64,000 bases of DNA from positions 169,472 through 233,471 of the forward strand of contig NZ_SLWN01000008.1 of the NCBI RefSeq assembly GCF_004342025.1, given 5' to 3'. Position 1 is the stretch's first letter; each line of letters begins with the position of its first letter. Source of the DNA: Kribbella steppae (GTDB taxonomy: Bacteria; Actinomycetota; Actinomycetes; Propionibacteriales; Kribbellaceae). The notes under the pieces are model-generated. The model was given only the letters and a program-made list of their open reading frames with translations, was not told where the DNA came from and ran no database searches. The translations under genes were made by a program, and so were the position numbers. Of this stretch, positions 1 through 9,070 are shown in pieces.

Positions 1-1389
1 CAGCTGTACGACACTGCGAAGAAGAACGACCCGCGCAAGCAGGAGTACCTGGACAACTACAAGTACTACCTGAACCGGGCCCGCAACTACGTGACGCTGT
101 TCGACCCGGCGATCGACTTCTTCCAGGGCAAGGACCCCGACGGTGTCTGGGGCTACTCGCCCAGCACCTTCGACCCGCGCGACTGGGGTCACGACTACAC
201 CGAGACGAACGCGTGGAACATGGCGTTCTCGACCCCGCAGGACGGCGCCGGCCTGGCCGCCATCTACGGCGGCCGCGACGGCCTGGCCAAGAAGCTCGAC
301 GAGTTCTTCAGTACGCCGGAGGACGCGCTGCACACCGGCGGGTACGGCGGCACGATCCACGAGATGCTCGAGGCGCGCGACGTACGGATGGGTCAGTACG
401 GGCACAGCAACCAGCCGTCGCACCACATCACGTACATGTACGACTTCGCGGGTCAGCCGTGGAAGACGCAGGCGCTGGTGCGCGAGTCGTTGTCGCGGCT
501 CTACCTGGGCTCGGAGATCGGGCAGGGGTACCCCGGTGACGAGGACAACGGGGAGATGTCCGCGTGGTACCTGTTCAGCATGCTCGGGTTCTACCCGCTG
601 CAGATGGGCTCGCCGACGTACGCGATCGGCTCGCCGCTGTTCACCAAGGCGACAGTGCGGCTGCCCGGCGGCAAGAAGCTGGTGATCAGTGCACCGGCCA
701 ACAGTGCGCGGAACGTCTACGTCAAGAGCGTCCGGGTGAACGGGAAGAAGTGGACCTCGACCGCGCTGCCGCACAACCTGATCGCGAGCGGCGGCAAGAT
801 CGAGTTCGAGATGACCGACCAGCCGTCGTCATGGGGCACCGGCCGTAACGACGCGCCGCCGTCGATCACCACCCCGGGCGAGGACCCGAAGACGTGGCAG
901 GACTCGACCTCGGACGAGGGTGCGGTGGTCGGCGCCGGTGGTCAGGACGTGACCGCGCTGACCGACGACGACGCGAAGACCCAGGTCACGCTGACCGGGG
1001 CGAACCCGACGATCACGGTGGCGCTGCCGCAGGGCCGGCCGGTCGGGATGTACACGCTGACCAGTGGCACCACCGGTGCTGCACCGTCGGCGTGGGTGCT
1101 GGAGGGGTCGAACGACGGTACGACGTGGTCCCCGGTTGACCGCCGTACCGGCGAGAAGTGGGCCTGGGCGTCGTACACCCGGTCCTTCAGCATCGCCTCG
1201 CCGAGGGCCTACACGCAGTACCGGCTGGTACTGACGCCCGCTGGGACCGACGGCGTGACGCTGTCCGAGATCGAGCTGCTCGGGACGCTGAAGGGTGTCG
1301 AGGCCGGGACGCACCCGACGGACAAGCGGGTGGCCGAGACCAAGCCCAGCCCGACGCCGTCGCAGTCGATCGACCGGAACTACGGGTAA
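1..1389 (+). CDS. GH92 alpha-mannosidase-like glycosidase with C-terminal discoidin-like domain (5' end outside window)
   Basis: The reading frame is open from the first base, so only the last 462 residues are seen. The motif PGDEDNGEMSAWY (from about residue 178) and the following LGFYPLQMGSPTYAIGSPLF are typical of the C-terminal catalytic half of family GH92, calcium-dependent exo-alpha-mannosidases that trim alpha-1,2-linked and related mannosides. Residues of about 300-430 resemble an F5/8 type C (discoidin) carbohydrate-binding domain (WVLEGSNDGTTWSPVD, YRLVLTPAGTDGVTLSEIEL). The end is Thr/Pro/Ser-rich. Such enzymes are normally secreted; the signal peptide would lie upstream and cannot be checked. 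Strong hairpins follow the stop. The exact linkage specificity is not known. Confidence 0.88.
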   Translation, partial: QLYDTAKKNDPRKQEYLDNYKYYLNRARNYVTLFDPAIDFFQGKDPDGVWGYSPSTFDPRDWGHDYTETNAWNMAFSTPQDGAGLAAIYGGRDGLAKKLDEFFSTPEDALHTGGYGGTIHEMLEARDVRMGQYGHSNQPSHHITYMYDFAGQPWKTQALVRESLSRLYLGSEIGQGYPGDEDNGEMSAWYLFSMLGFYPLQMGSPTYAIGSPLFTKATVRLPGGKKLVISAPANSARNVYVKSVRVNGKKWTSTALPHNLIASGGKIEFEMTDQPSSWGTGRNDAPPSITTPGEDPKTWQDSTSDEGAVVGAGGQDVTALTDDDAKTQVTLTGANPTITVALPQGRPVGMYTLTSGTTGAAPSAWVLEGSNDGTTWSPVDRRTGEKWAWASYTRSFSIASPRAYTQYRLVLTPAGTDGVTLSEIELLGTLKGVEAGTHPTDKRVAETKPSPTPSQSIDRNYG

Positions 1390-1394
1390 CAGTC

Positions 1395-1429
1395 AGCGGG
1401 GGCGGCGGCCTCAGGCCACCGCCCCCGCT
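1395..1429 (+). terminator. Hairpin terminator after the GH92 gene
   Basis: Six bases after the stop codon, an 11-bp arm starting AGCGGGGGCGG pairs with CCGCCCCCGCT. A further GGCC/GGCC pair sits above a single mismatch and closes a TCA loop. There is no clear U-run, which is usual for high-GC actinobacteria. Confidence 0.75.
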
Positions 1430-1439
1430 GGACGTTTCT

Positions 1440-1517
1440 CCGGCGGAGCCTGCCCCTGAAAGGTTCCGCCGGAAGAGATGAGGAGGGGTGGCGGTCCCCG
1501 CCCGGACTGCCACCCCT
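1440..1517. terminator. Two further hairpins behind the GH92 terminator
   Basis: CCGGCGGA...TCCGCCGG (1440-1472) and AGGGGTGGC...GCCACCCCT (1484-1517) form two more stem-loops in series. With the first hairpin they make a triple hairpin between the plus-strand GH92 gene and the convergent minus-strand membrane gene, so they may stop transcription from both sides. Confidence 0.55.
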
Positions 1518-1588
1518 TCACCCTTATCGACGTCCGAGTCGTCCGAGACGTTGCCTGGGGTGCCAAAGAGTCCACATGCCGGACACGA

Positions 1589-1885
1589 TCAGCTGGTGAC
1601 GACCGCGAACCAGGCGAGATTCAGTGCCACCAGCGCCGTACCCGCCGCCACGGTCGGCACCCAGCCGAGACCGGCTCGCCGGGCGAACACGGGCAGCGCG
1701 AGCGCCATCGCCAGACCACCGAGCTGCACGGTGAACAGCACGCCCAACAGGTCGGCCACGCAATGCTCCGCCGAGGGGGCACACAGCGGCGCGCCGGTCC
1801 GGACCATCACGTCGTACGCGAGCGCCGCGGCCAGGCCGGTCAGCGCCGCCTGGAGCAGACTCCTACCGAACAACCGGGTGTCCAT
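1589..1885 (-). CDS. Small hypothetical membrane protein (98 aa)
   Basis: The 98-residue protein has about three hydrophobic segments: LLQAALTGLAAALAYDVM, a central stretch around residues 43-68, and a C-terminal stretch around 75-97. I do not recognise a family. Two cysteines (CAPSAEHC) lie in the loop between segments one and two, which would be extracytoplasmic if the N-terminus is inside. It lies 47 bp downstream of the PIG-V-like gene on the same strand and could be co-transcribed with it. The start at 1885 (ATG) gives MDTRLFGR. Composition and hydrophobicity favour a real gene over a chance frame. Confidence 0.55.
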   Translation of the reverse strand: MDTRLFGRSLLQAALTGLAAALAYDVMVRTGAPLCAPSAEHCVADLLGVLFTVQLGGLAMALALPVFARRAGLGWVPTVAAGTALVALNLAWFAVVTS

Positions 1886-1932
1886 ACGATCACGCTAAGC
1901 GCGCGGCGGACGCCGTACCTGAGCAAAACTAC

Positions 1933-3126
1933 TCAGCCGGTCCAGCGGCCGGTGAAGAATCCTGCCGCCCAGATCGCGGCGAGGGGTATGGCTACGGCCA
2001 GGTAGAGGCGGCCGAGCCATGGTTTTCGCTGGACGAGGACCGCGAGGCCGATCCAGAGCGGCCACCAGAGCAGGGTCGCGCGGGTCAGCGAGTAGATCCA
2101 GAACGACGTACAGAACGCGCCGATGGTGGCAGCCACCCAGGCGGCCTCACCCCAGGATCGGCGCCAGAACAGCCAGGCGAGCAGGAGTATGCCGATCACC
2201 AGCGCGACCAGCTCGGCCCGGAACATCCAGGTCCAGTCGCTGCGGTCGGCGGCGAAATGGCCCTTGGTGGCGGCATCGATCGTGTGCTGGATCGAGACCC
2301 ACGGCCAGGTGAACTCGCGCGCCCAGCCCTTCTCCTGGGCGGCCTGCCAGGCGAACCAGGAGCCGTGGATCTGCTTCAGGTAGGCCATGAAGCCGAGCAC
2401 CGGGACGGCCGGCAGCGCCAGCCACGGCAGCGACAGCCAGTCCCGCTTCTTCGAGGTGACGAACTCCACGATCAGCGCGAACGCGAGGAAGATCCCGGAC
2501 ACCCGCACGGTCGACGCCAGCGCGACCAGGACCGCGGCCCGTGCCCACCGGCCCTGCCGCGCGGCCAGCCAGGCCGGGAACGCGAACGCGCAGAACAGCG
2601 CCTCGGTGTAGCCGGCGGCCAGGAAGACACCGACCGGCGCGGTGAACCAGACCACCGCGGCGTTGGGGCCGAAGTTCTTGAGTTGCGGGAACTCGTACTG
2701 CGCCAGTCGCGCGAGGTACACCCCGGCGACAGCACTGGCGACCGCCGACACGACGATGCCCGCGGCAACGTATCCGATCCCGGTCCAGCTGACGACGCGG
2801 ACGAGCGCCGGGAACCCGGGGAAGAACGCCGCCAGCGGTGCCCCGGACGGCTCACCGTTGGCGTACCCGAACTCCGCGACCGCCTTCAGGTGCCAGACGT
2901 CCCACTGCAACCAGGCCCGCCAGACGTTCGGGTAGTCGCTCCCCCGGTTGAACAGCAACGGCGCCGAGATCGACAACAGGAACAACCCGGCCCGGGTGAC
3001 CAACCACCACCCGAGCACCTCCCGCGTCATCGCACTCGGCATCCACCGCTGCAGGCGCGCTCCGTCAACCCGAGCCCGCTTGGCCTTTCCAGGCGTGGGT
3101 TCCTCAGCAGCCGTCCGCTCAAACAC
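1933..3126 (-). CDS. PIG-V-like membrane mannosyltransferase / glycosyltransferase
   Basis: This is a 397-residue polytopic protein with about 8-10 hydrophobic segments after a basic N-terminus of about 40 residues. The extracytoplasmic loop after the first membrane segment contains WDVWHL and AEFGY, resembling the W-D-x-x-(H/W)-Y/L...GY signature of PIG-V-type (GPI mannosyltransferase 2-like) enzymes, which use polyprenyl-phosphate mannose. Actinobacterial homologues such as the Rv0051 type (from memory) sit next to ponA and ino1, as here. The likely role is cell-envelope glycosylation; acceptor and sugar are not determined. The ATG at 3126 was taken as start; a shorter start at the internal MPSAMTREV is possible. 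Confidence 0.72.
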   Translation of the reverse strand: MFERTAAEEPTPGKAKRARVDGARLQRWMPSAMTREVLGWWLVTRAGLFLLSISAPLLFNRGSDYPNVWRAWLQWDVWHLKAVAEFGYANGEPSGAPLAAFFPGFPALVRVVSWTGIGYVAAGIVVSAVASAVAGVYLARLAQYEFPQLKNFGPNAAVVWFTAPVGVFLAAGYTEALFCAFAFPAWLAARQGRWARAAVLVALASTVRVSGIFLAFALIVEFVTSKKRDWLSLPWLALPAVPVLGFMAYLKQIHGSWFAWQAAQEKGWAREFTWPWVSIQHTIDAATKGHFAADRSDWTWMFRAELVALVIGILLLAWLFWRRSWGEAAWVAATIGAFCTSFWIYSLTRATLLWWPLWIGLAVLVQRKPWLGRLYLAVAIPLAAIWAAGFFTGRWTG

Positions 3127-3198
3127 CGGCGCACCCGCCGCTCACCGAACCCACCCGAGGCCAACTCACGCCCCCCATGGTGCCCCATGCCAAAAGCA

Positions 3199-3228
3199 AC
3201 CGGCGGCACCCGGGTGGGTGCCGCCGGT
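3199..3228 (-). terminator. Rho-independent terminator of the PBP gene
   Basis: A perfect 13-bp stem (ACCGGCGGCACCC / GGGTGCCGCCGGT) with a 4-base loop begins five bases beyond the PBP stop codon. Reading on the minus strand it is followed by TTGCTTTTGG, a T-rich tail. Confidence 0.85.
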
Positions 3229-3233
3229 CAAAG

Positions 3234-5456
3234 CTATTGCCCGCCGCCGGGTGTCTCCGGCGTCTGACTTGGTTCAGTTGTCGGGGCCCCGGTGGGCAAG
3301 GACGGCCAGCCTGGTGAGCTCGGCTTGGTCGGCTTGGTCCTCGTCGGTGGTGTCCTGGTCGGCTTCTGCGACGGCGTCTGCGTGGGGGTCTGGGTCGGCG
3401 TCTGCGTCGGGGTCGGCGTCTGCGACGGAGTCTTCGACGGCGTGATCGTCGGCGTCGGCGTACCCATGTTGTCGTCGGACGGCTCGGGGAAGTCCTCCAC
3501 CGGCTGGCCGTCGAGCGCAGGCTTCATGAAGTCGACCCAGGTCTGCGCCGGATAGTCACCACCGAAGAAGGCGTTCTCCTCGGTGTAGTCGTCGAGGTCG
3601 GACTCACCCTCCTTGCCGGCGCGGTAGAGCACGGCCGTCGACAGCTGTGGCGTGTACCCGACCCACCACGAGGTCAGGGTGTCGTCGCCTTCCTCGAACT
3701 TCTCGCACTTGCACTTGGCGTTCGCCCGGCGGTGGTCGATGGACATACCACCCGCGGTGCCGGTCTTGCCGGCGGCCGGCCGGTCGATCGCCTGCGCCTT
3801 GCGGCCGGTGCCCTTGCGGTCCTCCACGACCTGCTGCAGCGCGTAGCTCGTCGTGTTGGCGATGTCGGCATCGATGGCCGGCACCTGCTTGTACTTCGTC
3901 TTGGCCGAGAACTTGACCACGTTCTTCAGGTCGCGGACTTCCTTGATGATGTGCACCGGGGTCCGCTTGCCCTCGTTCGCGAAGACCGAGTAGGCACCCG
4001 CCATATCGACCGGCGACGCGTAGGCGTTCGGGCCGAGCACCAGGGCAGGCGCGTCCCGGTCCGCCTTCGGGATGGTCGGAATGCCCGCGGCCTCGGCCAT
4101 ATCGCTGACCTTCTCCGGACCGTCCTCCATCTGCTGGTCGACCAGGTCGTAGAACGCGGTGTTGACCGACTGCTCGGTCGCGGACAGCAGGCTCACCCGG
4201 CCGTAGTTCTCGCCGAACTCGTTGTCGTACTTGCCGCCGCGGATCTCGATCGGCCCGTTGCCCTCGAACGTGTCCTCGAGCGTCTTCCCGTCCTTCAGCG
4301 CCGCCGCCACCGCGAACGGCTTGAAGGCCGAACCGGGTCTGGCCTTGGCCGTCGCCCAGTTGATCTGACTCGTCAGGTAGTCCGGTCCGCCGACCACCGC
4401 GACCAACTCACCGGTCTGCGGACGAACCGAGGCGAGGCCGATGTGCAGGTCCTTCGCGCTACCGGGCTGCTTCTTGTTGAAGACCGCCTTGTTGGCCGCG
4501 TTCTGCAGGTTCCGGTCGATCGTCGTGTAGACCTTGAGGCCGCCGCCGACGATCTCGTCGTCGGTGAACCCCTGCTTGACCAGCTCCTTGCGGACCATGT
4601 CCAGCAGGAAGCCCTTCGACCCCTTGAACCGGCTGCTCCTGGCCTTCTTCTTCAGCGGCGGAGGGGCCTTGCTGTACTGGGCGTACTGCGCGTCCGTGAT
4701 CGTCCCCATCTGACGCATGCCGTCCAGGACGTACTGATACCGCCCGAGGATTCGCGTCTTGGTCGCCGCGGAGGTGTCGTCGGGGTCGAAGACGGTCGGG
4801 TTGTTCAGCACCGTGGCGAGCAGCGCGGCCTGCGGAACGGACAGGTCCTTCGGATTCGGGACCTGGAAGTACGCATCACCAGCGGCCGCGATGCCGTAGG
4901 CACCCTCACCGTAGTAGATGGTGTTGAGGTAGCCCTCCAGGATCTTCTGCTTGTCCTCGGACCGGCTCAGCTTGGTGGCGATGAACAGTTCCTTGAACTT
5001 CCGGGCCGCCGTTCGCTCCTGGGTCAGGTACATGATCTTCACGTACTGCTGGGTCAGCGTCGAACCGCCCTGGAGCTGCTCACCCTGGGCGATGTTGAAG
5101 GCCGCCCGGGCCATACCGGACGGCGAGATCCCCGGGTTGGTCCAGAACGTCCGGTCCTCGGCCGCGATCACCGAGTCCTGGACGTGCTTCGGGATCTGTG
5201 CCAGCGGCACCGACCGGCGGTTCTGATCGTAGAGCTGGCCGATCTCGTTCTTGCCGTCGGCGAAGTACACCGTGGTGGTGTTGGTCTGGAACTGCTTGTT
5301 CGTGTCCGGGATCTCGGTCGTCTGGTAGACGATGAAGAAGGTGGCGACCGCGCCGATCACCCCGACGAAGAACAGAGCGAGGAGCCAGCCGAGGACCCGG
5401 AGCGCCCAGTGCTTCTTGCGCCGGACGGGTACGGCCTTTCTACGAGCTTCACTCAC
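3234..5456 (-). CDS. ponA: Bifunctional class A penicillin-binding protein (glycosyltransferase / transpeptidase)
   Basis: This 740-residue protein polymerises and cross-links peptidoglycan outside the membrane. It has a basic cytoplasmic tail, one membrane anchor (about 17-44) and a GT51 domain with catalytic Glu100 in AAEDRTFWTNPG and the GGSTLTQQ motif at 130-137. The transpeptidase domain has the SxxK nucleophile at Ser376-Lys379 (SAFK), SVN at 430-432 and KTG at 564-566. The insert KCKCEKF near 581-587 carries two cysteines. The last 70 residues are a Pro/Thr/Ser-rich tail with repeated TPTQ units, probably wall-spanning. It resembles mycobacterial PonA1 in architecture and neighbours. 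It has its own terminator; the start ATG at 5456 gives a normal N-terminus. Confidence 0.95.
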   Translation of the reverse strand: MSEARRKAVPVRRKKHWALRVLGWLLALFFVGVIGAVATFFIVYQTTEIPDTNKQFQTNTTTVYFADGKNEIGQLYDQNRRSVPLAQIPKHVQDSVIAAEDRTFWTNPGISPSGMARAAFNIAQGEQLQGGSTLTQQYVKIMYLTQERTAARKFKELFIATKLSRSEDKQKILEGYLNTIYYGEGAYGIAAAGDAYFQVPNPKDLSVPQAALLATVLNNPTVFDPDDTSAATKTRILGRYQYVLDGMRQMGTITDAQYAQYSKAPPPLKKKARSSRFKGSKGFLLDMVRKELVKQGFTDDEIVGGGLKVYTTIDRNLQNAANKAVFNKKQPGSAKDLHIGLASVRPQTGELVAVVGGPDYLTSQINWATAKARPGSAFKPFAVAAALKDGKTLEDTFEGNGPIEIRGGKYDNEFGENYGRVSLLSATEQSVNTAFYDLVDQQMEDGPEKVSDMAEAAGIPTIPKADRDAPALVLGPNAYASPVDMAGAYSVFANEGKRTPVHIIKEVRDLKNVVKFSAKTKYKQVPAIDADIANTTSYALQQVVEDRKGTGRKAQAIDRPAAGKTGTAGGMSIDHRRANAKCKCEKFEEGDDTLTSWWVGYTPQLSTAVLYRAGKEGESDLDDYTEENAFFGGDYPAQTWVDFMKPALDGQPVEDFPEPSDDNMGTPTPTITPSKTPSQTPTPTQTPTQTPTQTPSQKPTRTPPTRTKPTKPSSPGWPSLPTGAPTTEPSQTPETPGGGQ

Positions 5457-5618
5457 TGTGCAATCCTCGACGATCTCGCGGAAGTCATTGCCCCACAGAC
5501 TACGGTGGGTGTGGTAACGGCCCCGAATCCGCTCCGGATGCTAACAAGTCGGCCGGTCACCCCGCGATTCGCCTGGAACTAGCCTTACCCAGATCTTTCC
5601 CAGGGGGTCGGCAAGCGA

Positions 5619-7121
5619 TTACCCCGTGAGGTGGGGTGCGAGCAATGTCACGGCGATCAGGGCGGCCGGGAAGCAGGCGAGGAACATCGTGAACGTGTAG
5701 CCCATGATGTCGCGCGCCTTGAGCCCGAGGATGGCCAGCGTCGGCAGCATCCAGAACGGCTGCAGCAGGTTCGCGCCGGCCTCGCCCAGGTCGTAGACGA
5801 CCACCATCCAGCCCGCGTCCACCTTCAGCTCGTTGGCGGCCTGCAGCACATACGGCGCCTCGATCACCCACTTGCTGCCGCCACTGGGCACGAAGATGCC
5901 GAGGATGCACGAGTAGATCGCCACCAGCGGCGGGAACAGGAACTGGTTGCTTGCCTGCACCAACCATCCGGCCAGCCGGGCGGAGATACCGGTGTACGCG
6001 ATCATCCCGAAGATGCCGCCGTACAACGGGAACTGCAGCAGTACGCCGGCCACCGCCGGAGCACCGTCGCGCACGGCCCGGGCCATCCGCCACGGCCGCC
6101 AGTGCAACAGCAACGCGAGCAGGAACAGGATCAGGTTGACCGTGTTCAGGTCGAGCGCGTTGAAGAAGCTCTTCCCGCTGAAGTAGCGGACCAGATACAC
6201 CACGCCGAGCAGGACGATCAGCAGACTGAACAGCGGCGAGTGCTCGATCCAGTCCCCCGGTCTACGCGTCTCACCTTCCTCACGCCGGCCGTTGTACGCC
6301 GAGCCGCGGCCGATGAGCGGCCGTAGCTCGATGCCGAGGTGTTCTGCGGTCTTCGAGTTGTCCTCACCCGGTGCGACGAACCAGGCCATCACTAAGCCCA
6401 CGACGTACACGAGGAGCGTGGCGACGAGCGCCTGCCAGGTGAAGATGGTGTCGCTGAGTGGGATCAGCCCACTGGCGTGACCGCCGGCCATGATGACCTC
6501 CTGCACCGGCGCCGGGCTACTGCTCGCACTGGCGACCTGCAACGCGGCCGAGCCCGACAGGCCTTGCGCCCACACAGTGCCCAGACCGAGGAACGCCATC
6601 GCGCCCAACGCGCGGTAGTCCGCCTTCGGCACGTTGCGGGCCACCTCACGCGCCAGGATCGCGGCGAACACCAGACTGAAGGCCCAGTTCAGGTACGACG
6701 CCAGCATCGCGACCGCGGCCACAAAGGCGACGGCGGCCCGCGGCGTCTTGGGGATGCGCGCCAACCGCGCGATCAGCCGGGCGACCGGCCGACTCGTCGC
6801 AACGGCGTACCCACCGATGATGATCATCGCCATCTGCAGGGTGAAGGTGATCAGCGACCAGAAACCGATGCCCCAGGCATCGACCAGGCCGAAGCCCTTG
6901 GTCGCGGCCGGGTCGTCCGGGCGTTTCAGCAGCGGTTCACCGGTGACGAGTCCGAAGACCAGCACCACGAAGGTGCCGACCAGGACGAACCCGAACGCGT
7001 CGGGCAACCACTTCTCGGTGAACGCGGTGAACCGCAGCGCGATCCGGGCCAGCGGGCCGTCACCGTCAGCACCGTGCTTCGCGTGCTTCCCATGGGTGTC
7101 GCGCGGCATGAGTACTGCCAT
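5619..7121 (-). CDS. Short-chain fatty acid permease, AtoE family
   Basis: This 500-residue, 11-13-TM protein matches the TIGR00366/AtoE short-chain fatty acid transporter family. The evidence is the KWLPDAFGFVLVGTFVVLVF start, LASYLNWAFSLVFAAILAREVAR in the middle and IFVPSGGSKWVIEAPYV near the end. It probably takes up acetoacetate, butyrate or similar acids. The frame is open to 7301, but the ATG at 7121 has GGAGG four bases upstream and gives a sensible cytoplasmic N-terminus (MAVLMPRDTHGKHAKH), so the first 60 codons are discounted. It is divergent from padR, with a palindromic operator in the shared upstream region. It interrupts the ponA-padR-ino1 neighbourhood I recall from other actinomycetes. 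Confidence 0.85.
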   Translation of the reverse strand: MAVLMPRDTHGKHAKHGADGDGPLARIALRFTAFTEKWLPDAFGFVLVGTFVVLVFGLVTGEPLLKRPDDPAATKGFGLVDAWGIGFWSLITFTLQMAMIIIGGYAVATSRPVARLIARLARIPKTPRAAVAFVAAVAMLASYLNWAFSLVFAAILAREVARNVPKADYRALGAMAFLGLGTVWAQGLSGSAALQVASASSSPAPVQEVIMAGGHASGLIPLSDTIFTWQALVATLLVYVVGLVMAWFVAPGEDNSKTAEHLGIELRPLIGRGSAYNGRREEGETRRPGDWIEHSPLFSLLIVLLGVVYLVRYFSGKSFFNALDLNTVNLILFLLALLLHWRPWRMARAVRDGAPAVAGVLLQFPLYGGIFGMIAYTGISARLAGWLVQASNQFLFPPLVAIYSCILGIFVPSGGSKWVIEAPYVLQAANELKVDAGWMVVVYDLGEAGANLLQPFWMLPTLAILGLKARDIMGYTFTMFLACFPAALIAVTLLAPHLTG

Positions 7122-7281
7122 GACCCTCCGCTCTTGGACCACGACTCTGCGTGTCGACTGATTAACGCAGCACGGCGACTGACGTAACAGGTTTCCTGGC
7201 GCGTCCGCGGGAGCAAGGTGACATACGGCGACTTTGTTAGGTCTTGTCCACAGCTCCCCGGTCTGCTTACAGTGGCGGCAC

Positions 7282-7302
7282 GATGTATCGAACCGATACA
7301 TC
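7282..7302. promoter_or_regulatory. Perfect palindrome, probable PadR operator
   Basis: GATGTATCG-AAC-CGATACATC is a perfect 9-bp inverted repeat around a 3-bp spacer. It contains the ATGT...ACAT halves typical of PadR-family operators. It lies 34 bp upstream of the chosen padR start and between the divergent permease and padR-ino1 units, so it is probably bound by the adjacent PadR protein for autoregulation. Binding is an inference. Confidence 0.7.
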
Positions 7303-7336
7303 AGGTCATGACAAACTAGACCGAGGGAGGTGGGTC

Positions 7337-7921
7337 ATGGGAAACCGCAGTGGGGTCCTGGAGCTCGCCGTACTCGGTCTGCTGCATGAAGCGCCGATGC
7401 ACGGCTACGAGCTCCGCAAGCGCGTCAACGCCCAGTTCGGCTGGGGACGCGTGCTGTCGTTCGGTTCGCTCTACCCGTGTCTGAAGGCGATGCTCCGCAA
7501 CGGCCTGATCACGGCCGACTCCGGTACGCCGGAGTCCGGTCGCAGGCCCAAGATCGTCTACACGATCACTGCCGACGGCAAGGACTTCTTCGCGCACGCG
7601 ATGCACGACGCAGGTCCGTCGGCGTGGGAGGACGACACGTTCGGCGTCCGGTTCTCGTTCTTCGGCCGGACCGATCCGGCCACCCGGTTGCGCATCCTCG
7701 AGGGCCGTCGGGCCCGGATGGAGGAGCGGCTGGCCAACTTCCGGGCAGCGATGAGCCGGACCGCGGAGCGGATGGACGCCTACACCCTCGAGCTGCAACG
7801 GCACGGCCTGGAGTCGGCCGAGCGCGAGGTCCGCTGGCTGAACGAACTGATCGACGGCGAGCGGCGGCAACAGCGGCCCCCTGACCAGCATCAACCGCCT
7901 ACCCAAGGAGATCCCAGATGA
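7337..7921 (+). CDS. PadR-family transcriptional regulator
   Basis: The N-terminal winged helix of this 194-residue protein (LELAVLGLLHEAPMHGYELRK... FGSLYPCLKAMLRNGLI... KIVYTITADGKDFF) is a standard PadR domain. The C-terminal part (about 110-175) is helical and probably dimerising. The ATG at 7337 is chosen because GAGGGAGG precedes it by a short spacer; the in-frame ATG at 7283 lies inside the operator. The stop overlaps the ino1 start by 4 bases (ATGA), so the two are translationally coupled. The same padR-ino1 pair is found in mycobacteria (Rv0047c-ino1) and streptomycetes, suggesting control of inositol synthesis. Confidence 0.92.
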   Translation: MGNRSGVLELAVLGLLHEAPMHGYELRKRVNAQFGWGRVLSFGSLYPCLKAMLRNGLITADSGTPESGRRPKIVYTITADGKDFFAHAMHDAGPSAWEDDTFGVRFSFFGRTDPATRLRILEGRRARMEERLANFRAAMSRTAERMDAYTLELQRHGLESAEREVRWLNELIDGERRQQRPPDQHQPPTQGDPR

Positions 7922-8997
7922 CCTCGATCCGCGTAGCGATCGTCGGCGTCGGCAACTGCGCCAGCTCGCTCGTCCAGGGCGTGCACTACTACCGGGACGC
8001 GAAGCCCGACGAACGCGTACCCGGCCTGATGCACGTCCAGTTCGGCGACTACCACGTCCGGGACGTGCAGTTCGTCGCCGCCTTCGACGTCGACGGCAAG
8101 AAGGTCGGCCTGGACCTCGCCGACGCGATCGGCGCCAGCGAGAACAACACGATCAAGATCTGCGACGTGCCGCCGAGCGGTATCACCGTGCAGCGCGGTC
8201 ACACCCTCGACGGCCTCGGCAAGTACTACCGCGAGACCATCACCGAGTCCGACGCCGAGCCGGTCGACGTGGTCTCCACGCTGCGTGAGGCGCAGGTCGA
8301 CGTCCTGGTCTGCTACCTGCCGGTGGGTTCGGAGCAGGCGGCGAAGTTCTACGCCCAGTGCGCGATCGACGCGGGTGTCGCGTTCGTGAACGCGCTGCCG
8401 GTGTTCATCGCCGGCACCAAGGAGTGGGCCGACAAGTTCACCGCGGCCGGCGTGCCGATCGTCGGTGACGACATCAAGTCGCAGATCGGCGCGACCATCA
8501 CGCACCGGGTGCTGACCAAGCTGTTCGAGGACCGCGGCGTCACCGTCGACCGGACCTACCAGCTGAACGTCGGCGGCAACATGGACTTCAAGAACATGCT
8601 CGAGCGGGAGCGGCTGGAGTCCAAGAAGATCAGCAAGACCCAGTCCGTCACCTCCCAGCTGCGCGACGAGATCGACGAGCGCAACGTGCACATCGGCCCG
8701 TCCGACTACGTGGCCTGGCTGGACGACCGCAAGTGGGCGTTCATCCGGCTCGAGGGCCGCAACTTCGGCGACGTCCCGCTGTCGCTGGAGTACAAGCTCG
8801 AGGTCTGGGACTCGCCGAACTCGGCCGGCATCATCATCGACGCCATCCGGGCCGCGAAGATCGCCAAGGACCGTGGCGTCGGCGGCCCGATCCTGTCGGC
8901 GTCGTCGTACTTCATGAAGTCGCCGCCGGAGCAGTACGCCGACGACGTCTGCCGCGACCTGGTGGAGAAGTTCATCCGCGGCGAGGTCGAGCGCTGA
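7918..8997 (+). CDS. ino1: Inositol-3-phosphate synthase
   Basis: This 359-residue enzyme converts glucose 6-phosphate to L-myo-inositol 1-phosphate with NAD+ as cofactor. It is the first step to phosphatidylinositol and mycothiol in actinomycetes. The N-terminus IRVAIVGVGNCASSLVQG is the NAD-binding glycine-rich loop of the actinobacterial type. SQIGATITHRVL and QLNVGGNMDFKNM are the conserved catalytic core segments. The ATG overlaps the padR stop and is preceded by AAGGAGA. A terminator follows 21 bases after the stop. The length matches mycobacterial Ino1. Confidence 0.96.
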   Translation: MTSIRVAIVGVGNCASSLVQGVHYYRDAKPDERVPGLMHVQFGDYHVRDVQFVAAFDVDGKKVGLDLADAIGASENNTIKICDVPPSGITVQRGHTLDGLGKYYRETITESDAEPVDVVSTLREAQVDVLVCYLPVGSEQAAKFYAQCAIDAGVAFVNALPVFIAGTKEWADKFTAAGVPIVGDDIKSQIGATITHRVLTKLFEDRGVTVDRTYQLNVGGNMDFKNMLERERLESKKISKTQSVTSQLRDEIDERNVHIGPSDYVAWLDDRKWAFIRLEGRNFGDVPLSLEYKLEVWDSPNSAGIIIDAIRAAKIAKDRGVGGPILSASSYFMKSPPEQYADDVCRDLVEKFIRGEVER

Positions 8998-9018
8998 TCT
9001 GTTGACAGCCGCTTGATG

Positions 9019-9050
9019 GTCCCGCAGTCGGTTTCGGCCGGCTGCGGGAC
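9019..9050 (+). terminator. Rho-independent terminator after ino1
   Basis: The stem GTCCCGCAG(T)CGG / CCG(G)CTGCGGGAC around a TTTCGG loop is followed by TGTTTTATAG, a clear T-rich tail. Confidence 0.88.
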
Positions 9051-9070
9051 TGTTTTATAGGTTTGTCGTC

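Noticed and set aside
3732..5582. 616-codon open frame on the plus strand opposite the PBP gene
   Set aside because: It is the antisense shadow of ponA; high third-position GC makes long antisense frames, and the product is Arg/Leu/Val-rich with no domain.
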